A stretch of 64,000 nucleotides of DNA from Pteria penguin (taxonomy: Eukaryota > Mollusca > Bivalvia > Pterioida > Pteriidae): positions 45,199,790 to 45,263,789 of the forward strand of contig CM068583.1 of the NCBI GenBank assembly GCA_035048485.1. The letters are read 5' to 3'. Position numbers and translations under genes: made by a program. Below the pieces are notes generated by a model, which was given only the letters and a program-made list of their open reading frames with translations, did not search any database and was not told the DNA's origin. Below, in pieces: positions 39,570-51,860 of this stretch; within the stretch, counting starts at the first letter, position 1; each line of letters opens with the position of its first letter.

Positions 39570-41135
39570 TACTTTTGGCTGCATACCATAATATGTTTGG
39601 AACATTGTTACTATAATACCTTGCGAATCGGCGTCATCAAACTTCAGACAGGATTATCATGAAATATTGCAGACAATTTAATAAAAGATACCTAATCAAG
39701 ATAAAGAAGTACAATTGGCATTATATTAGTTAATCTGCCAAAGGGTATGTCACGTTTTTCAAATATGAACATAAGGTCATTGATTCAAAGAAGTAGGTTT
39801 ATATGTCATGCTCAGAATCATCGGCAGTCTCCATTCTACCTTCTTATTGTTGCATGCAAGCGCAAAATGTGACAAGGAATTTTACATAATATATTCTCGA
39901 CTTCGATACATAAAGTTAGGTACTGCTGCATTTGATGAATATGTTGATTCATTTTGATGGAAACGATATAATCTTTTCAATTGTTTTGAGTGTGTATGTG
40001 TTTTGAGGATATATATGTGTGGACAACTTGGTTGTAATGAATGAAAAAGATGCGTTTTATATGTTAAGTTTCTACTTTTGAAAAGTGAAAACGGAAGTAC
40101 CATAGTAATATAATCAAGCAAACGGTTGAAATTCTGCTACAGGTCTTGAACAACTCGCTCTTGAGAAGGAGAGTATTCCCATATAAAGATGATGATCTAC
40201 TGCTTGGCAAGCAGATGTAAACTATGAATAAGTGTAGGCTAGACTTTTCCTTGAAGGAGTCGCTAAGAATACTCTGATCAGGATAGTTATTGAGGTCAGA
40301 ATATTTCAAAATTTTAATTCTTCGAAGAACAGATTGTTCATTTTCATCTCCTTGCTGACATGAATATTTATTACAAGTTTTATTCATGTTGATACAAGAT
40401 GCCTATTACAAACGCAGATTGTCAATTTAAAAGCAAAGGAGGTCTAGATCAGCTTTAAATCGTTACATAAACACTCATTGTGAAAGTTTGATATCAACCT
40501 CTCATTAGTGGAGATTGGCAGATCTATCAAAAATTCAATATCGTATTTTCTCGAGCAGACTATATAATTTCTTCGATAATGAGAAAACGTTATCGAATTT
40601 GAATCAAGAGAATCGAAAATTATGTAAATAGAATGAGAGATGGGTTATGCAAAATTATGAGATAAAAACCCGAAGAGATGGCAGTTCTTGGTTCTGTCCT
40701 AAATTTTGTGACTTGTGATTCTTTAAGAACTGAAACGCCAAGTCTAGATTTTTTGTTATCATTTGTTTGCGAGCCTTTGTCACCATAGGATGCATTATCT
40801 ATGATAATACAAGTATCACCATCGATGGGAACAAATCTCAAATCTTGCATCAAATTAAAACTGCTGTTCAGTCCCCTTCTCTTTGGGCATCTACGGCATT
40901 TCAACACTTGAGGCATCTGTTAAACACGTACACCGGATAAATACTACAGAGTATACATGAAACTTCGTTATGCATCTTTGACTTGAATTACACTTTGTTA
41001 TTTGACAGACTTTGACTCGTAAATTATTCTGCCATGCTGGAATTTTTTTCATAATATTATTGTTGAAATCGTACAATTCCTTTTTAAACATCGTTATCAC
41101 GAGGTTTTAAAGGTCTTACCGAAAAATAGCTTTAA
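39570..41135. other. No supported gene; possible orphan frames on the minus strand
   Basis: Frames of 107, 98 and 69 residues lie on the minus strand at 40064-40387, 40620-40916 and 40891-41100. The last two overlap in different frames; the 98-residue one begins directly behind an AG (TTTAACAG) and reads KCRRCPKRRG, so it could be a terminal exon, but no donor partner, domain or homologous pattern was recognised. They are left unannotated as genes. Confidence 0.3.
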
Positions 41136-41139
41136 TAGG

Positions 41140-41662
41140 ATGTAAAGATGATGGATAAATCCAAACCATAAGTCTAAACATCATGAAACCAAGGGACATA
41201 CAAAATCAGTGAAAATGAAAACCAAGTGAAAAATAACAAAAAATGTCTACTTGAGCATATGTGAACCCCTGTGATGGAGTGAGCCCGGGGAGAGTGAGCA
41301 TCTCTTGCTTGTTAGCAACACCCGTCACATATACCCAGTAGAAAGAGTTTAATCGTGTAAATTCCGTATGTATTTATATATGGAGAAGTAAAAGTAGGTA
41401 ACCTTCTAGTATAGAAGGTGTCAAATCTGTGTTAAATTGGTCTCGGTCCAGAATATCATTTAAAAGTCTGGATGACGAGATATCAAATGGAGTAATAAGA
41501 GTCTCGTAACGACCGTAGAACTTCCTCAGTGATGTTGCCAGTCTAGCACATATATAACCCTGGTTGGGCAGCTTAACTGAAAGTCGCCTAGCCCTCAGAA
41601 CAAAGTCATTGTAATTTGAACATGCTCTGGAATAACGTATTAACTGAGATATAGACCAATGA
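41140..41662 (-). mobile_element. 5'-truncated Penelope-like element 3' end
   Basis: The minus-strand coding remnant (about 41662 down to 41374) reads ISQLIRYSRACSNY ... ICARLATSLRKFYGRYETL, the C-terminal domain of the same element type as 48920-49331, and the 3' untranslated module follows down to 41140 with the terminal ATGTAAAGATGATGG. In the coding part it is very close to the copy at 48.9 kb and clearly different from the one at 0.4 kb. Confidence 0.85.
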
Positions 41663-41709
41663 CAGCAAATAAATGTATCTGACAAAGTGTTGTATTCGTA
41701 TTTGTACAC

Positions 41710-43255
41710 ATATGATTTGCGTGTCAGAGGGTCCAGATATGATCAGGGTTGTGAAGATTATTGAAGAAAATCTTGTCATCCTTCTACAAGAAGCATTTCT
41801 ATATAATCATCGAATTTTAAGGAAAATGCTCGAAATACCATATACGATGACTGACATATTAATTCTTATAGATCTAAATTATGCTTTTTATCTCTATAGT
41901 CTGTTCTATGTACACTCCGAAAACACAAAAATTAAAAAAGCTTACTAATTTCTATTGACACAACAGGCATCTAAGTATGTCAAGTTCACAATACTATGGC
42001 AAATTGCCGTTTTTCGGGTATGCCAGTTACAATATCATGCTCTGGGAAGAGTATCATTTCAATGCCCCAGAAAAAAAAGAGGTAGAAAGACACTGTGTTC
42101 AGACTCGGAGATTAAAGGGATGGAAGGAACACGCTAGTGAAACAACTTAAATTCCCCATGTATGTTGTTTTGATGTAGATAGATGATTTTAGATAATTTA
42201 TATTCAATATCTTTGCGTAATATTGGAGAAACTTATCATGATTACACACTAGCAACGTGATAATTGTGACGACCTTCGATTTCCTATTGTTAATTTCCTC
42301 TAGTTAGGTGGCAATATCCCTAAAGTCACATCATATGGTATGAATATTTCACGATCCTGAACCTCATTCCCTCTGACTGCTAGTCGGTACTTCTACAGAT
42401 CACTTTCAGACCGGCAGAGCAATGTTTCCCCATTTTTGTGTCGCTTAATACATTTTTGATATCATGATTTTTTCTGTATTATCATACGTGTTTATACCTT
42501 TTTTTGACCCAACAACTCGAAACACTTGTTGACCCTTGATCTCCAATGGTGAGAATTTTATACTTTAAATGTGTGTCCTTTTATTATCCTGCTGTTGTGG
42601 TGATTTGAAATGTGGGCCCGTAAACCGGTTAAGCGCACCAATTGATTGACTTTTTTTCACATCAAATGACCGTCCTAAGTCGTATCGTAACTGCACTATA
42701 ATTGAATATTTCATTGATGCCCTTATTCGTTATTTCATATCATTACATTAAATACTGTACATTTTCGTGGTGACTTCTGTCATACGGCTGAATCAGTAAC
42801 TTTTCTCTTTTCCTCTATACAACAAATCTAAAAATACTTTCAAATTTTTGACCCAGGGTTACAGATATAATATACATAGAACGGCTTCTTGAAAAGTTGT
42901 ATACATGTGTAGATTTTTTTCAAATCTTTTATATAAAATGATAAAAAATCTCTCAAACAATACGTATCCAGCTGTTACGATGATATTATATAGAAGAAGG
43001 GTCAAAGATTCCTATAATTTCAATTCATGGAGTTCAAAAATATTTAAACGTATTCAACATTGACGGTATGACCGTCACGGAGACAATGCATCTTCTATTG
43101 GGCCCCGTATTATCATTATGCAGACTTTTCCTTGGGCACTGTGACTCACAGGGCGATAGGGACTTTATGACGGGCTTTGTCTTAATCTTTCTAGAGGAGA
43201 TAAAGTTCTGAACTTAGTCCCTCCCAATGTTAAACAGGATTTCTGCATATCATGG
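41710..43255. other. No gene; dispersed repeat fragment at 42350-42850
   Basis: Between about 42350 and 42850, words such as AAATGACCGTCCTAAGTCGTA and TTTTCGTGGTGACTTCTGTC recur in the same order at 51550-52170 (GACCGTCCTAAACCAATATC, TTTTCGTGGTGACTTCTGTC) and in part, inverted, at 47350-47460 and 61700-61745. This is a dispersed non-coding repeat family. The rest shows nothing. Confidence 0.55.
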
Positions 43256-43261
43256 ATCTTG

Positions 43262-43660
43262 GCTCGCCTTCTGACAGGCAATCTGATTAAAACCATATCT
43301 TAATTCCGCTTCTCTGTTTGTCTCATTGCATTACTCCGTAAGGGGTCATGTTCTGATGACGTTTCAGTCACCAAAACCGTTATTTCCCATAGCCAATCAA
43401 TGACTCGGCTAGGCGCGTACGTGATAGTGACGCAATACGTAACAAACACTTTTCAAAATCCACCTTGTGGGACACGCACGCTGTGGATGTTATTTTCATT
43501 CCTGGGATTTTGTAGCCGATCCACTGATTGGCTGAAAATCAGAGTTCACCAGAACATGACCCCTTACAGAGTTTCGCCAGATCTTTGTCCGCAATGAGAC
43601 AAACAGAGAAGCGGAATAAAGATATGGTTTTAATCCGATTGCATGACAGGTAGCATACGG
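43262..43660. mobile_element. Foldback MITE of about 400 bp
   Basis: The left arm (GATTAAAACCATATCTTAAT, CTTCTCTGTTTGTCTCATTG, AAGGGGTCATGTTCTG) is the inverted complement of the right arm 43548-43650. Symmetry continues inward: TAGCCAATCAATGACTCGGC at 43390 mirrors GCCGATCCACTGATTGGCTG at 43514. The centre has no coding function. Such long inverted repeats fit a foldback or hAT/Mutator-type MITE; the superfamily is not assignable. Confidence 0.85.
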
Positions 43661-43664
43661 TTAC

Positions 43665-46385
43665 CTCATGTTGACTTCAAGTAATATATTTTTGATATTT
43701 CAAATTTTATTCTATAATATTATTCATGTTTATACATTTTTATGAACCTCAAACCGAATAATTGGCTGATCCCTACTTTTTTTAAAGTTTGAATTGTGTG
43801 CTCTCTGATTATACTATTTTGTGAGAAATGGGGAAAATACCCACAAACCGGTTAACCATACCAATTTTCATTTTTGCAAATCTTCTGACCAGTGTATTAT
43901 GAAGTAATAAAAAGAATTTGATTTGAATTATCGTCCTGCAAGAACGCCGACGCTGATGCGATGTCAAGACTAGAAAATACTAGAAAATAACAAAGCTGCA
44001 GCTACACTCCGCTGCTGTCCGATCCACGAAAAACGTCTGTAGAGGTCATCAGATTCCAGACTCAACTAATCATTAGGCACAATAGAACACCAAAATATCA
44101 ACTCCAACACAACACCTGACAGAGCACTCTCTAACGTTACGATCGCTTTTGAGGTTGTTATTGAAGTTAAGCCTAAGCATCAGCAAGTTTTATCCAGTAC
44201 ACTACTCCCATAGTGTACTCCGTTACCTCCATGACTACCAGGAAAGAGACGGTCCATGATAGCCTAATTTTGTTTTTTTGTTTGTTTGGTTTTTTTTTTT
44301 TGTGCTTTTTTTTTGTTTTGTTTTTTGTCTATTACAATGGATGTTCCATTCTGAGTACCATTCTGTAGCTTAAAACACTTTTTAACGATATCTCTTGTGA
44401 AAGCCAATTTTTCTAGCCTGAGATATTGAACATTAAATCACCAAATGTAGAAGATGCGTAGAATGCGTTGATGTGTAGAATGTATACCATCATCAATAGA
44501 GTGCTGAGGTTTTTTAACATAACCACATCTGAGCCGTAAAATCTGGTATGCATGAATTACTTATTCTTATAATGTTGCAAAGGTTTGTCCTAGTCATCCC
44601 TTCCTACTGCACTGAGTACTCCATGGTCATACCAATCAGAAGCCATACTGCAAGCATCGCAGGAGAGACTCTCTTCAGAAACTTGATCTTACATATTGGC
44701 ATACCATGGAAGCTTCATTAATATAAAGGTATTAACTTTAACACTTAGCTTATCTGCGTAGCTGTGCAGTAATAAGAAACATCGAAGAGCAGAACTATGC
44801 CATACCACTCTATATTCAAGGGATAATGTGAACGCATGCTCAGCATGCTAGGCACATTAAAAGACCCTCAGAAGTATGCTTAGAAGAGCTATAAAGCTCC
44901 ACTTGTTCATGCGTACAACTACACTCTACATGTTACTATCGGAATTTACCGTACTTGTCCATGTTAGGGAAAGAGCCGAGATTGTCCATCTATATGGTGT
45001 TTGGCATATATCGGTAGTCACAACAACATCATCGCTTCACCACATATATCTATAATATTCGAACATTCGAACCAGAATGATATATGCTTTCGACAGAAGA
45101 CTGAGGAAAACATGATAAAAACAAAAGCAACGCCAACGCATTATTTTCCATGAGGTTATTGTAAGGAGGATGTTTTTAAAATTGTAATGTAACCCTTTAG
45201 ATAAATGTGTATATAGTGAGTAATGATAAATGTTTCTATCATCTATGGTGTGCATGTAAAGGTGGTACAGAAATTTGCCTGCTCAAATAATAATAGTAAA
45301 GTATGACACATTTCAAGAGTTTGACACAGAAATGGACGGAGGAACGGACAGAATAATTGACAAAATGACCCATCTGCTATTTGCTAAAGAAGGCCAAAGT
45401 AACTATATAGAAGCATGCGCAATTCAATATAAGTATGATGTAAAGGTAATAAAACAAATTTCATAACGTACTTATATCTACAAAATCTACAATGGAAAAG
45501 GAAGACAAAGTCAGGAAAGACTTTTTTCAAATCAAGATTTAAAAAAGCATATATTCGGCATCATTGAATACATATTCAAATCCAGGGGTAAAACGTTGTA
45601 GCACAAAAATTACCCATCATATGCTTTGTGACCTAGGCCTTGACCGAACCTTGGTTCCTATGCAAACATTCTGTGAAATTTTATTCATATCCATGCAAGA
45701 GATAAAAATATATTATGGACAAAGATTTATCCAAATTTTGCATGCACCACATATCACAAAAGTCCCGTAGAAGCCTGTCAAATCCTGCTTAAATATATAT
45801 ACATATATTGTCAAAAACTTCAAGATGGTCAGTTTATATCATGTCCCAAATTGTCGTTTAACATTTTCAAAAGATGAAAAGAGAGATTTCAAACTTCATG
45901 GGATATCTATATCGACCAAAGACATTACCAAGTGACAATTTCAACCCCCAAGACGAAATCTTTAGAACGTGACTTGGTGTAGCATGTAAGTTGTGATAAA
46001 AAGACCATAGTTAGGGCACAACGGTATGTTGTTACTCTAGAAAGAGAAGTTGGTAAAACTTATATTGAAATCATCACGTATGACATAAAAAGAGGTCTAT
46101 ACAGAACCACCATCACTAAGTGACAGGAGTATACCTAGTAACGAAGAAGAGAAGGTGCCCTAATTTTGTTCATTTCCTTTATGTCAAGTTTTTTTGAGAC
46201 AGATAATGTTCAGATGATCCTTAAAGTCAGAATTGTTTATTTACAAAAATGTATTTATATCAAAATTTGAGTCGAGATGTTCACTATTTCTGTCCCTTTT
46301 AGAGCAGTCATTGTTAATTCTTCTTCGTATAAGTATAAAAATTGTGTCAGAAGTAAAAACAATTGAGCAATTACTTGCCATTTAA
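43665..46385. other. No gene seen, 2.7 kb
   Basis: Low-complexity T/G stretch at 44272-44330; otherwise short frames only. A GGTTAACCATACCAATT word near 43850 resembles part of the dispersed repeat at 42620. Confidence 0.4.
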
Positions 46386-46398
46386 AAGATTACCGGTA

Positions 46399-46573
46399 GT
46401 GTACCGGTTACCGGCTAAGACCAGTTACCGGCTACTACGTTATATCAGCTTTTGAAATGTGAATTTATGAGATTTTTTCACTTGATTGTCTGCAAAACAT
46501 AGGATACTAAACCAATTCACGTTTTGTGAATAAAGTAGTAGCCGGTAACTCGTCTCAGCCGGAAACTGGTCCT
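46399..46573. mobile_element. Small foldback MITE
   Basis: Arms of about 38 bp built on GACCAGTTACCGGCTACTAC at the left and its complement GTAGTAGCCGGTAACTCGTC at the right, with an AT-rich centre of about 95 bp. The left flank contains an extra ACCGGT-rich repeat. Noncoding. Confidence 0.8.
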
Positions 46574-46579
46574 TCGGTA

Positions 46580-47345
46580 GTAGAATATGTGAACAACTGT
46601 ATCAATCGATACATATTTGAAGATTCGTGCAGGGTATATTATGAACCTTGCGTATACACTATATTCATGTGTGATACATCTAATAATCAAGACAACGTAG
46701 CAGTATCCACAGCACATTAAGGCATAGAGACTGTAACATCTACATATTGCAGAACTACATTCATGATTTATCTTGAATATGATCTTTTTCGGGGTTTTCC
46801 TGTTTTGTCTGATTTGGGTTTTTTCCTGTTTTGTCTGATTTTTTTTTTGGGGGGGGGTGTCTGTTTTGTCTAATTTGGGGATTTTGAATGAACCTTTTAC
46901 TCGTGCATTTAACAAATATCCAGCTGGCGACAAAGCTGAATGAATTTGTCTCTTATTACATGATTGTTTGAAGTGAATTTAACCTTTTGGACCCTACGAT
47001 AAATTAATGTAACTATGTTGTTCCAGTGACATGTCTGCCTAACTTTAACATCAAATGTCTCCAAATAATATATAGCCCATTTCATATGCTGGCAAATTCT
47101 TACTGTTTTTATTTCCTAGTATCTAATGTTGTTGTTGTTGTTGTCGTCGTCGTCCTCGTCGTCTTTATTGTTTTGCCCTGGGTGGTAGTTTTATTTAGCT
47201 ATGGTTTATCCTATGTATTACGTCATGTTATTCTCTCTACAATAGAGAAAACAGAAGACATCTGACAAAGCTGTATGACACAAATCACCAAGGACCTGCA
47301 CACAAAAAAATGACAACCGCATAATATACACGGAACAACATTACA
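46580..47345. other. No gene; short simple repeats
   Basis: G-run near 46850 and a (GTT)n/(GTC)n tract at 47127-47165. No credible frame. Confidence 0.4.
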
Positions 47346-47686
47346 AAAATATTCGACTGTGCTGCGGTTACGATACCGACTTAGGACGGTCAACTGAAGT
47401 AACAAACGTCACTCAGTTGGTGTGGGTAACCGGTTTACGGGCGCCCACCTTCCCACCCACCGCAAAAGCAGCACAATCAAAGGACAAGCAATTAACACTT
47501 TTGCCTGGTTCAGATTATTGATGCAATTTTGATTCTCATGAAAGTTGTACATAGAGGTTCTCCAGCTATTACTATGCATAGCTCTGTCCTTAGATAGATT
47601 CTTTGGTTCACTTTTCGGTCATTTTGGCTTCAACACTGCTCTTCAAACATTGATATATTTTGAGAATTCCAATCATTTGGCCACGA

Positions 47687-47730
47687 GCATCACTAAAGAG
47701 ACATGACTTGTCGAAATGCGCATATGGTGC
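47687..47730 (+). ncRNA. Hammerhead ribozyme motif, copy 1 (core mutated)
   Basis: Stem I strand GCATCA at 47687, CTAAAGA core, stem II GACA-TGACT-TGTC, then GAAATGCGCAT and stem I return TGGTGC ending at 47730. All pairing elements are present; the G-to-A change in the CUGANGA core should abolish cleavage. Confidence 0.7.
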
Positions 47731-48034
47731 ACTAAATTATACGGTATATATGTTCTATATTAATTGTAACCATTAGGCCGGTGTCACTGCTGGTGGACTG
47801 ATAGTCTCCGAGGGCATCATAAGTCTAGTTTTCAGTGCTTCTGTACTGACATGAAATATATACTTCAAATTTTCAGTCATCAAATTAAGTAAATCACTCT
47901 AAAACTAAGGAGTATCTCCCTCAAGCATAGCTCTGTCCGGAGATAGATTCTTTGTTTCACTTTTCGGTCATTTTGGCTTCCACACTGCCCTCAAACATTG
48001 ATATGTTTTGAGAATTCCAATCATTTGGCCACGA

Positions 48035-48078
48035 GCATCACTAAAGAGACATGACTTGTCGAAATGCGCATATGGTGC
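48035..48078 (+). ncRNA. Hammerhead ribozyme motif, copy 2 (core mutated)
   Basis: Same 44 bases as copy 1, including the CTAAAGA core change, so the mutation preceded or was copied with the duplication. Confidence 0.7.
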
Positions 48079-48119
48079 ACTAAATTAAACGGTATAAATG
48101 TTCTATATTAATTACTACC

Positions 48120-48915
48120 TATCAAATTATACACAATAATGAAATATTCAGAAATATCTGTTCACGGGGATCAAATTTTCGTGGCTTTCAAGGTTGCTTG
48201 CACCAACGTATTTATGCTCCATGAATTATAATTTTGTAGATACAGTGAAGACAAATTATCATAGTTACAAACTAAACTTATAAACTCCCACCTGCAAACG
48301 AAGATCATTCACACATGTTAATCATACAGTCATAATGTTAATCGATTGAGCAAGAATATATGTAGGGTATTTTTAGTGTAGGTAAACTAAATAAAAACAA
48401 TTATAACTCATTTTTATAAAAATGACCATTTTTAGGTGAAATGCTTTAAGTAGAACATTTAATTAATGTAAAATACGAAAGTAACTGGTGTCACATGATT
48501 ATGTACTTAACAACAATATACCAAAGTGGAGATTCACTGACCCCTAAAATTCAGAGGTTAGACCAGTTGCCTGGTCTCCTGTTTGGCTAGCCACATCCGC
48601 CGTGATTGCACTTACATAAGGAAGAAACAGATATAATTCTGCACTGTATATGTACACGAATGTGAACAAACGCTGTGTAGAAAGTGCCACTACCACATAA
48701 CATCAGGAAAAAGGAAATGGATAAAGCTAGGGATGTCGCTTAAACGGATATCTGCTTTTTTAAATTTATGACTAGAGGCGCTATCCACGAAATTAGGAAT
48801 CCCCCTAGTACCAAACACTCGTCAGAATCTGAATGTCAAACAAAGTGTTAGCAAAACTGTTAAAGCCAATAGCGCTGGAAAAATAAGTGGAATCCTTCAT
48901 TCGCGGATTACCTTA
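48120..48915. other. No gene seen
   Basis: AT-rich, stops in all frames; ends where the truncated Penelope-like copy begins. Confidence 0.4.
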
Positions 48916-48919
48916 GCAT

Positions 48920-49654
48920 CATCTATCCAAGTGAACTTGAGGTCAAAGAAACCACAGAAAGTAGTAATTCTACTTCGTATTTAGATATTATGTTGTCTTT
49001 CAACATTAATGGTCAATTGAACACCTCACTCTATGACAAACGTGACGATTTCAATTTCGCTATCACAAATTTTCCTTTCATAAGTAGCAACATTCCATCA
49101 TCGCCCGCATACGGCGTATTCATATTTCAGTTAATACGTTATTCCAGAGCATGTTCAAATTACAGTGACTTTGTTCTGAGGGCTAGGCGACTTTCAGTTA
49201 AGCTGCTCAACCAGGGTTATATATGTGCTAGACTAGCAACGTCACTGAGGAAATTCTATGGTCATTACGAGACTCTTATTACTCCATATGATATCTCGTT
49301 ATCCAGACTTTTAAATGATATTCTGGACTGAGACCGATTCCGATCATTTTACACAGATTTGACACCTTCTTTACTAGAAGGTTACCTACTTCGACTTCTC
49401 CATATATAAATACATATGGAATTTACACGATTTGACTCTTTCTACTGGGTATATGTGACGGGTGTTTCTAGCAAGCAGGAGATGCTCACTCTTCCCGGGC
49501 ACCTGATCTCACTCCATCACAGGGGTTCACATATGCTCTTCAAGCAGACATATTTTGTTATTTTCCATTTGTTTTTCATTTTCACTGATTTTGTATGTCC
49601 TCTGGTTTTATGATTTTTGGACTTGTGGTTTGGATTTATCCATCATCTTTACAT
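48920..49654 (+). mobile_element. 5'-truncated Penelope-like element 3' end
   Basis: Coding homology starts at about 48920 (YPSELEVKETTESSNSTSYL) and runs in frame to the stop at 49331 through YDKRDDFNFAITNFPF and SLRKFYGHYE. The 3' module follows (CTGATCTCACTCCATCACAG near 49503) and ends at 49654 in CATCATCTTTACAT. Everything upstream, including the RT motifs, is absent. It is inverted relative to the copy at 41140-41662, 7.3 kb away. Confidence 0.88.
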
Positions 49655-49659
49655 AACGG

Positions 49660-51540
49660 CTTGATATTTTAGAATATCGAGCAATTTAGATATCAATTAA
49701 TTTAGAATGTTTCTGACACATCAACTAAAAGCTGGCTGTAGAGCTTGAGATTATAAAATATGACATCACAATAGATATAAAAACTTTATGCATCTTAGAA
49801 GTAGTCCACTCCCTCTTTATTCTAATATGGCTCAAAACCTTTTTGGTTATTTAAAAGTAATTAAATTAATGCTGATATAACATGTGACGATTGTTGTGTA
49901 TTCATACATCAAAAGAAAGGGATGGATCTGTACATGTGTTTTACTATTCTCTATCCTTTTTCATGTAATTTTATACGATTACAAACCGCAGTGTCATGTA
50001 CTTCTGAGAGGAATAAATAGATAGTATTATAGTAGTAAACCGAAGACACGCGCTACAATTTCCTTGAATGGAATATATTTCAGCATGAATATGAAACTTA
50101 TTGTCACATCTATCACGTTTACCGTCCATTTGGAAGTTTTGTTATTCAAAGAAAAGTTATTTTTGATATTTTATTGACGTCACAGAAACTAAAAAAAGAC
50201 TTTTATAATATTTCAGGTGAATAGCATACCACTTCAGATACAACAAAGACAAAGAAATCATCTGGAGTATAGTTGCATATCTAATTTAAAGCTCGATCCC
50301 AGAATTCAAGGGTATAAAACCCCAAAAATGTCAATACTTTGCAAAAAGATTATTTTCCTTATGATCAAGGTAAGAATGAAATATTTAATGTTATATGTTT
50401 TTGCAATCATACCTTACGTTTGTAAATACAACTTTCTATTTAGCTTTTTCTTTAAGGCCAATAAGGTGGCGACAACTGCATTTTTCTTCTCTTACCACTT
50501 CCCATCAATTATTATTATATTTTTATATATTTTTTTTCTATATCGATAAAATAAGAAACACTATAAGCGTAACCCGAATTCCAAGGACTTAATAAAATTC
50601 ATTCATCGAATAGAAGAAATGAACAGCAGACAAGAAACACGCATCAATGTTTAGTATCAAAGAGGCATTCAGAAGTGGAAACACGGATCAATAAATGATG
50701 TCGAGATCTGACATTCAGGAATAGTAAGCATCTCCTGTTTAAAAAATTCAAAAACATAAATGCAATGGTAAAACTGTACAGACAAAATGACCAAAACGTT
50801 TGACACACATATCAAAAGGATTCACGAATATTGATATCATGATTATCTTTAACAATTTTGCAATTTATTGTGATATAAAATGGTTTGATGCAAAATTGTT
50901 TAAGACAATCTTTGTGATTTATTTGAGGACAAGAAAAATTTGTTTCTTATTTTGATTTTCAACGAAAATTTCATTTCAAAACGTAAAAAGAACATAACAA
51001 AGATAGAAGAACATATCATGTTGCCAATTCTGGTGTGTCTAAGATCCAAAACCAATTTATGAAGTATAGAGTAAAACCAACGGCCAATCACATTTATTGT
51101 CTAATACAAAATCATATAAAAATGATAGAAATGCGAAGTGCATAGACTTAAAACACTTGGAAATGTACATGCAGCACACAACGGGAAAATGACAAAAAAG
51201 TACATGTAAATATTAGTCACTACTATGCTAAATATTATAAGTAAAAAAAAAAACATGCAACGGATGACAACGGATACATCAACCCCTGAAATAATATGAA
51301 GAAAGTTTAATACACGCAGTAAAGGTATTGGAAGGAACAGCATTTAACAGTAAAATGAACATTATCTGTGTTACCTTTGTACATGAACCTGTCAAAGTTG
51401 ATTATATTTGCACCATATATCTATCTGAAAAAAAAAATAACTCTTTGTTGTTGCACAAGGCCGAATCCATAGAAGTCCAAAATAATTGAAAAACAAAATC
51501 AATTACCAAAATAATTAAATAACTAAGAAAAAAATCAAGG
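49660..51540. other. No gene seen
   Basis: Very AT-rich; frames of up to 110 residues are low-complexity and hydrophobic without any motif or codon pattern. At 50726-50737 an AGCATCTCCTGT word resembles the Penelope 3' module but is too short to call. Confidence 0.4.
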
Positions 51541-51671
51541 ACAAAATTATGTTACATGGTCCTGAACCTTGTCTCCTTTGATTGTTACTTGAGATTCTAC
51601 AGATATGGAGTCTGAGCTCGCTTCCTGATCTGCAGAGCACGGTTTACTAATGTTGATGTCAGTTTATATAA

Positions 51672-51848
51672 GGGGCAGGCTTGGTGTAGTGGTTAAGCGC
51701 TTGGCTTGCGGCGCCGACGATCCGGGTTCGATTCCCGGGTTGCGCCACCATGTTTAAGAGATTGGTTACCTCCTGCTTCCATGTCGCGATATAATTGAAA
51801 AATTGTTGAAAGCGACGTAAAACACCAATCAACCAACCAACCAACAAC
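51672..51848 (+). mobile_element. tRNA-derived SINE, 12-bp target duplication
   Basis: Head GGGGCAGGCTTGGTGTAGTG with box A-like TGGTGTAGTGGTTAAGC and perfect box B GGTTCGATTCC, body with GAAAGCGACGTAAAACACC, tail (CAAC/CCAA)n. Flanked by CAGTTTATATAA at 51660-51671 and 51849-51860. Same family as 24141-24312. It has inserted within the dispersed repeat that begins near 51550. Confidence 0.93.
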
Positions 51849-51860
51849 CAGTTTATATAA

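Larger units (their letters stand above)
47578..48113 (+). mobile_element. Partial dimer of a hammerhead-ribozyme (retrozyme-like) repeat
   Basis: Two copies of a 187-bp segment, at 47578-47764 and 47927-48113, in direct orientation with their ribozyme parts exactly 348 bp apart. Each contains GCATCA-CTAAAGA-GACA-loop-TGTC-GAAATGCGCATA-TGGTGC. This is the layout of a type I hammerhead: stem I GCATCA/TGGTGC (one G-U), stem II GACA/TGTC, GAAA, and a minimal stem III, with cleavage expected after the A. The core CUGANGA reads CTAAAGA in both copies, a change of the essential G5, so both are probably inactive. Tandem short hammerhead repeats are known as metazoan retrozymes. The second copy lacks the downstream part, so the dimer is incomplete. 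Confidence 0.75.

Noticed and set aside
40620..41100. Cys-containing minus-strand frames as a small secreted protein gene
   Set aside because: The two frames are out of phase, have no clear signal peptide, no confident splice partner and no recognised domain.
45826..45940. THAP-like frame beginning MVSLYHVPNC
   Set aside because: Only one cysteine, wrong spacing, and a stop after about 35 residues.
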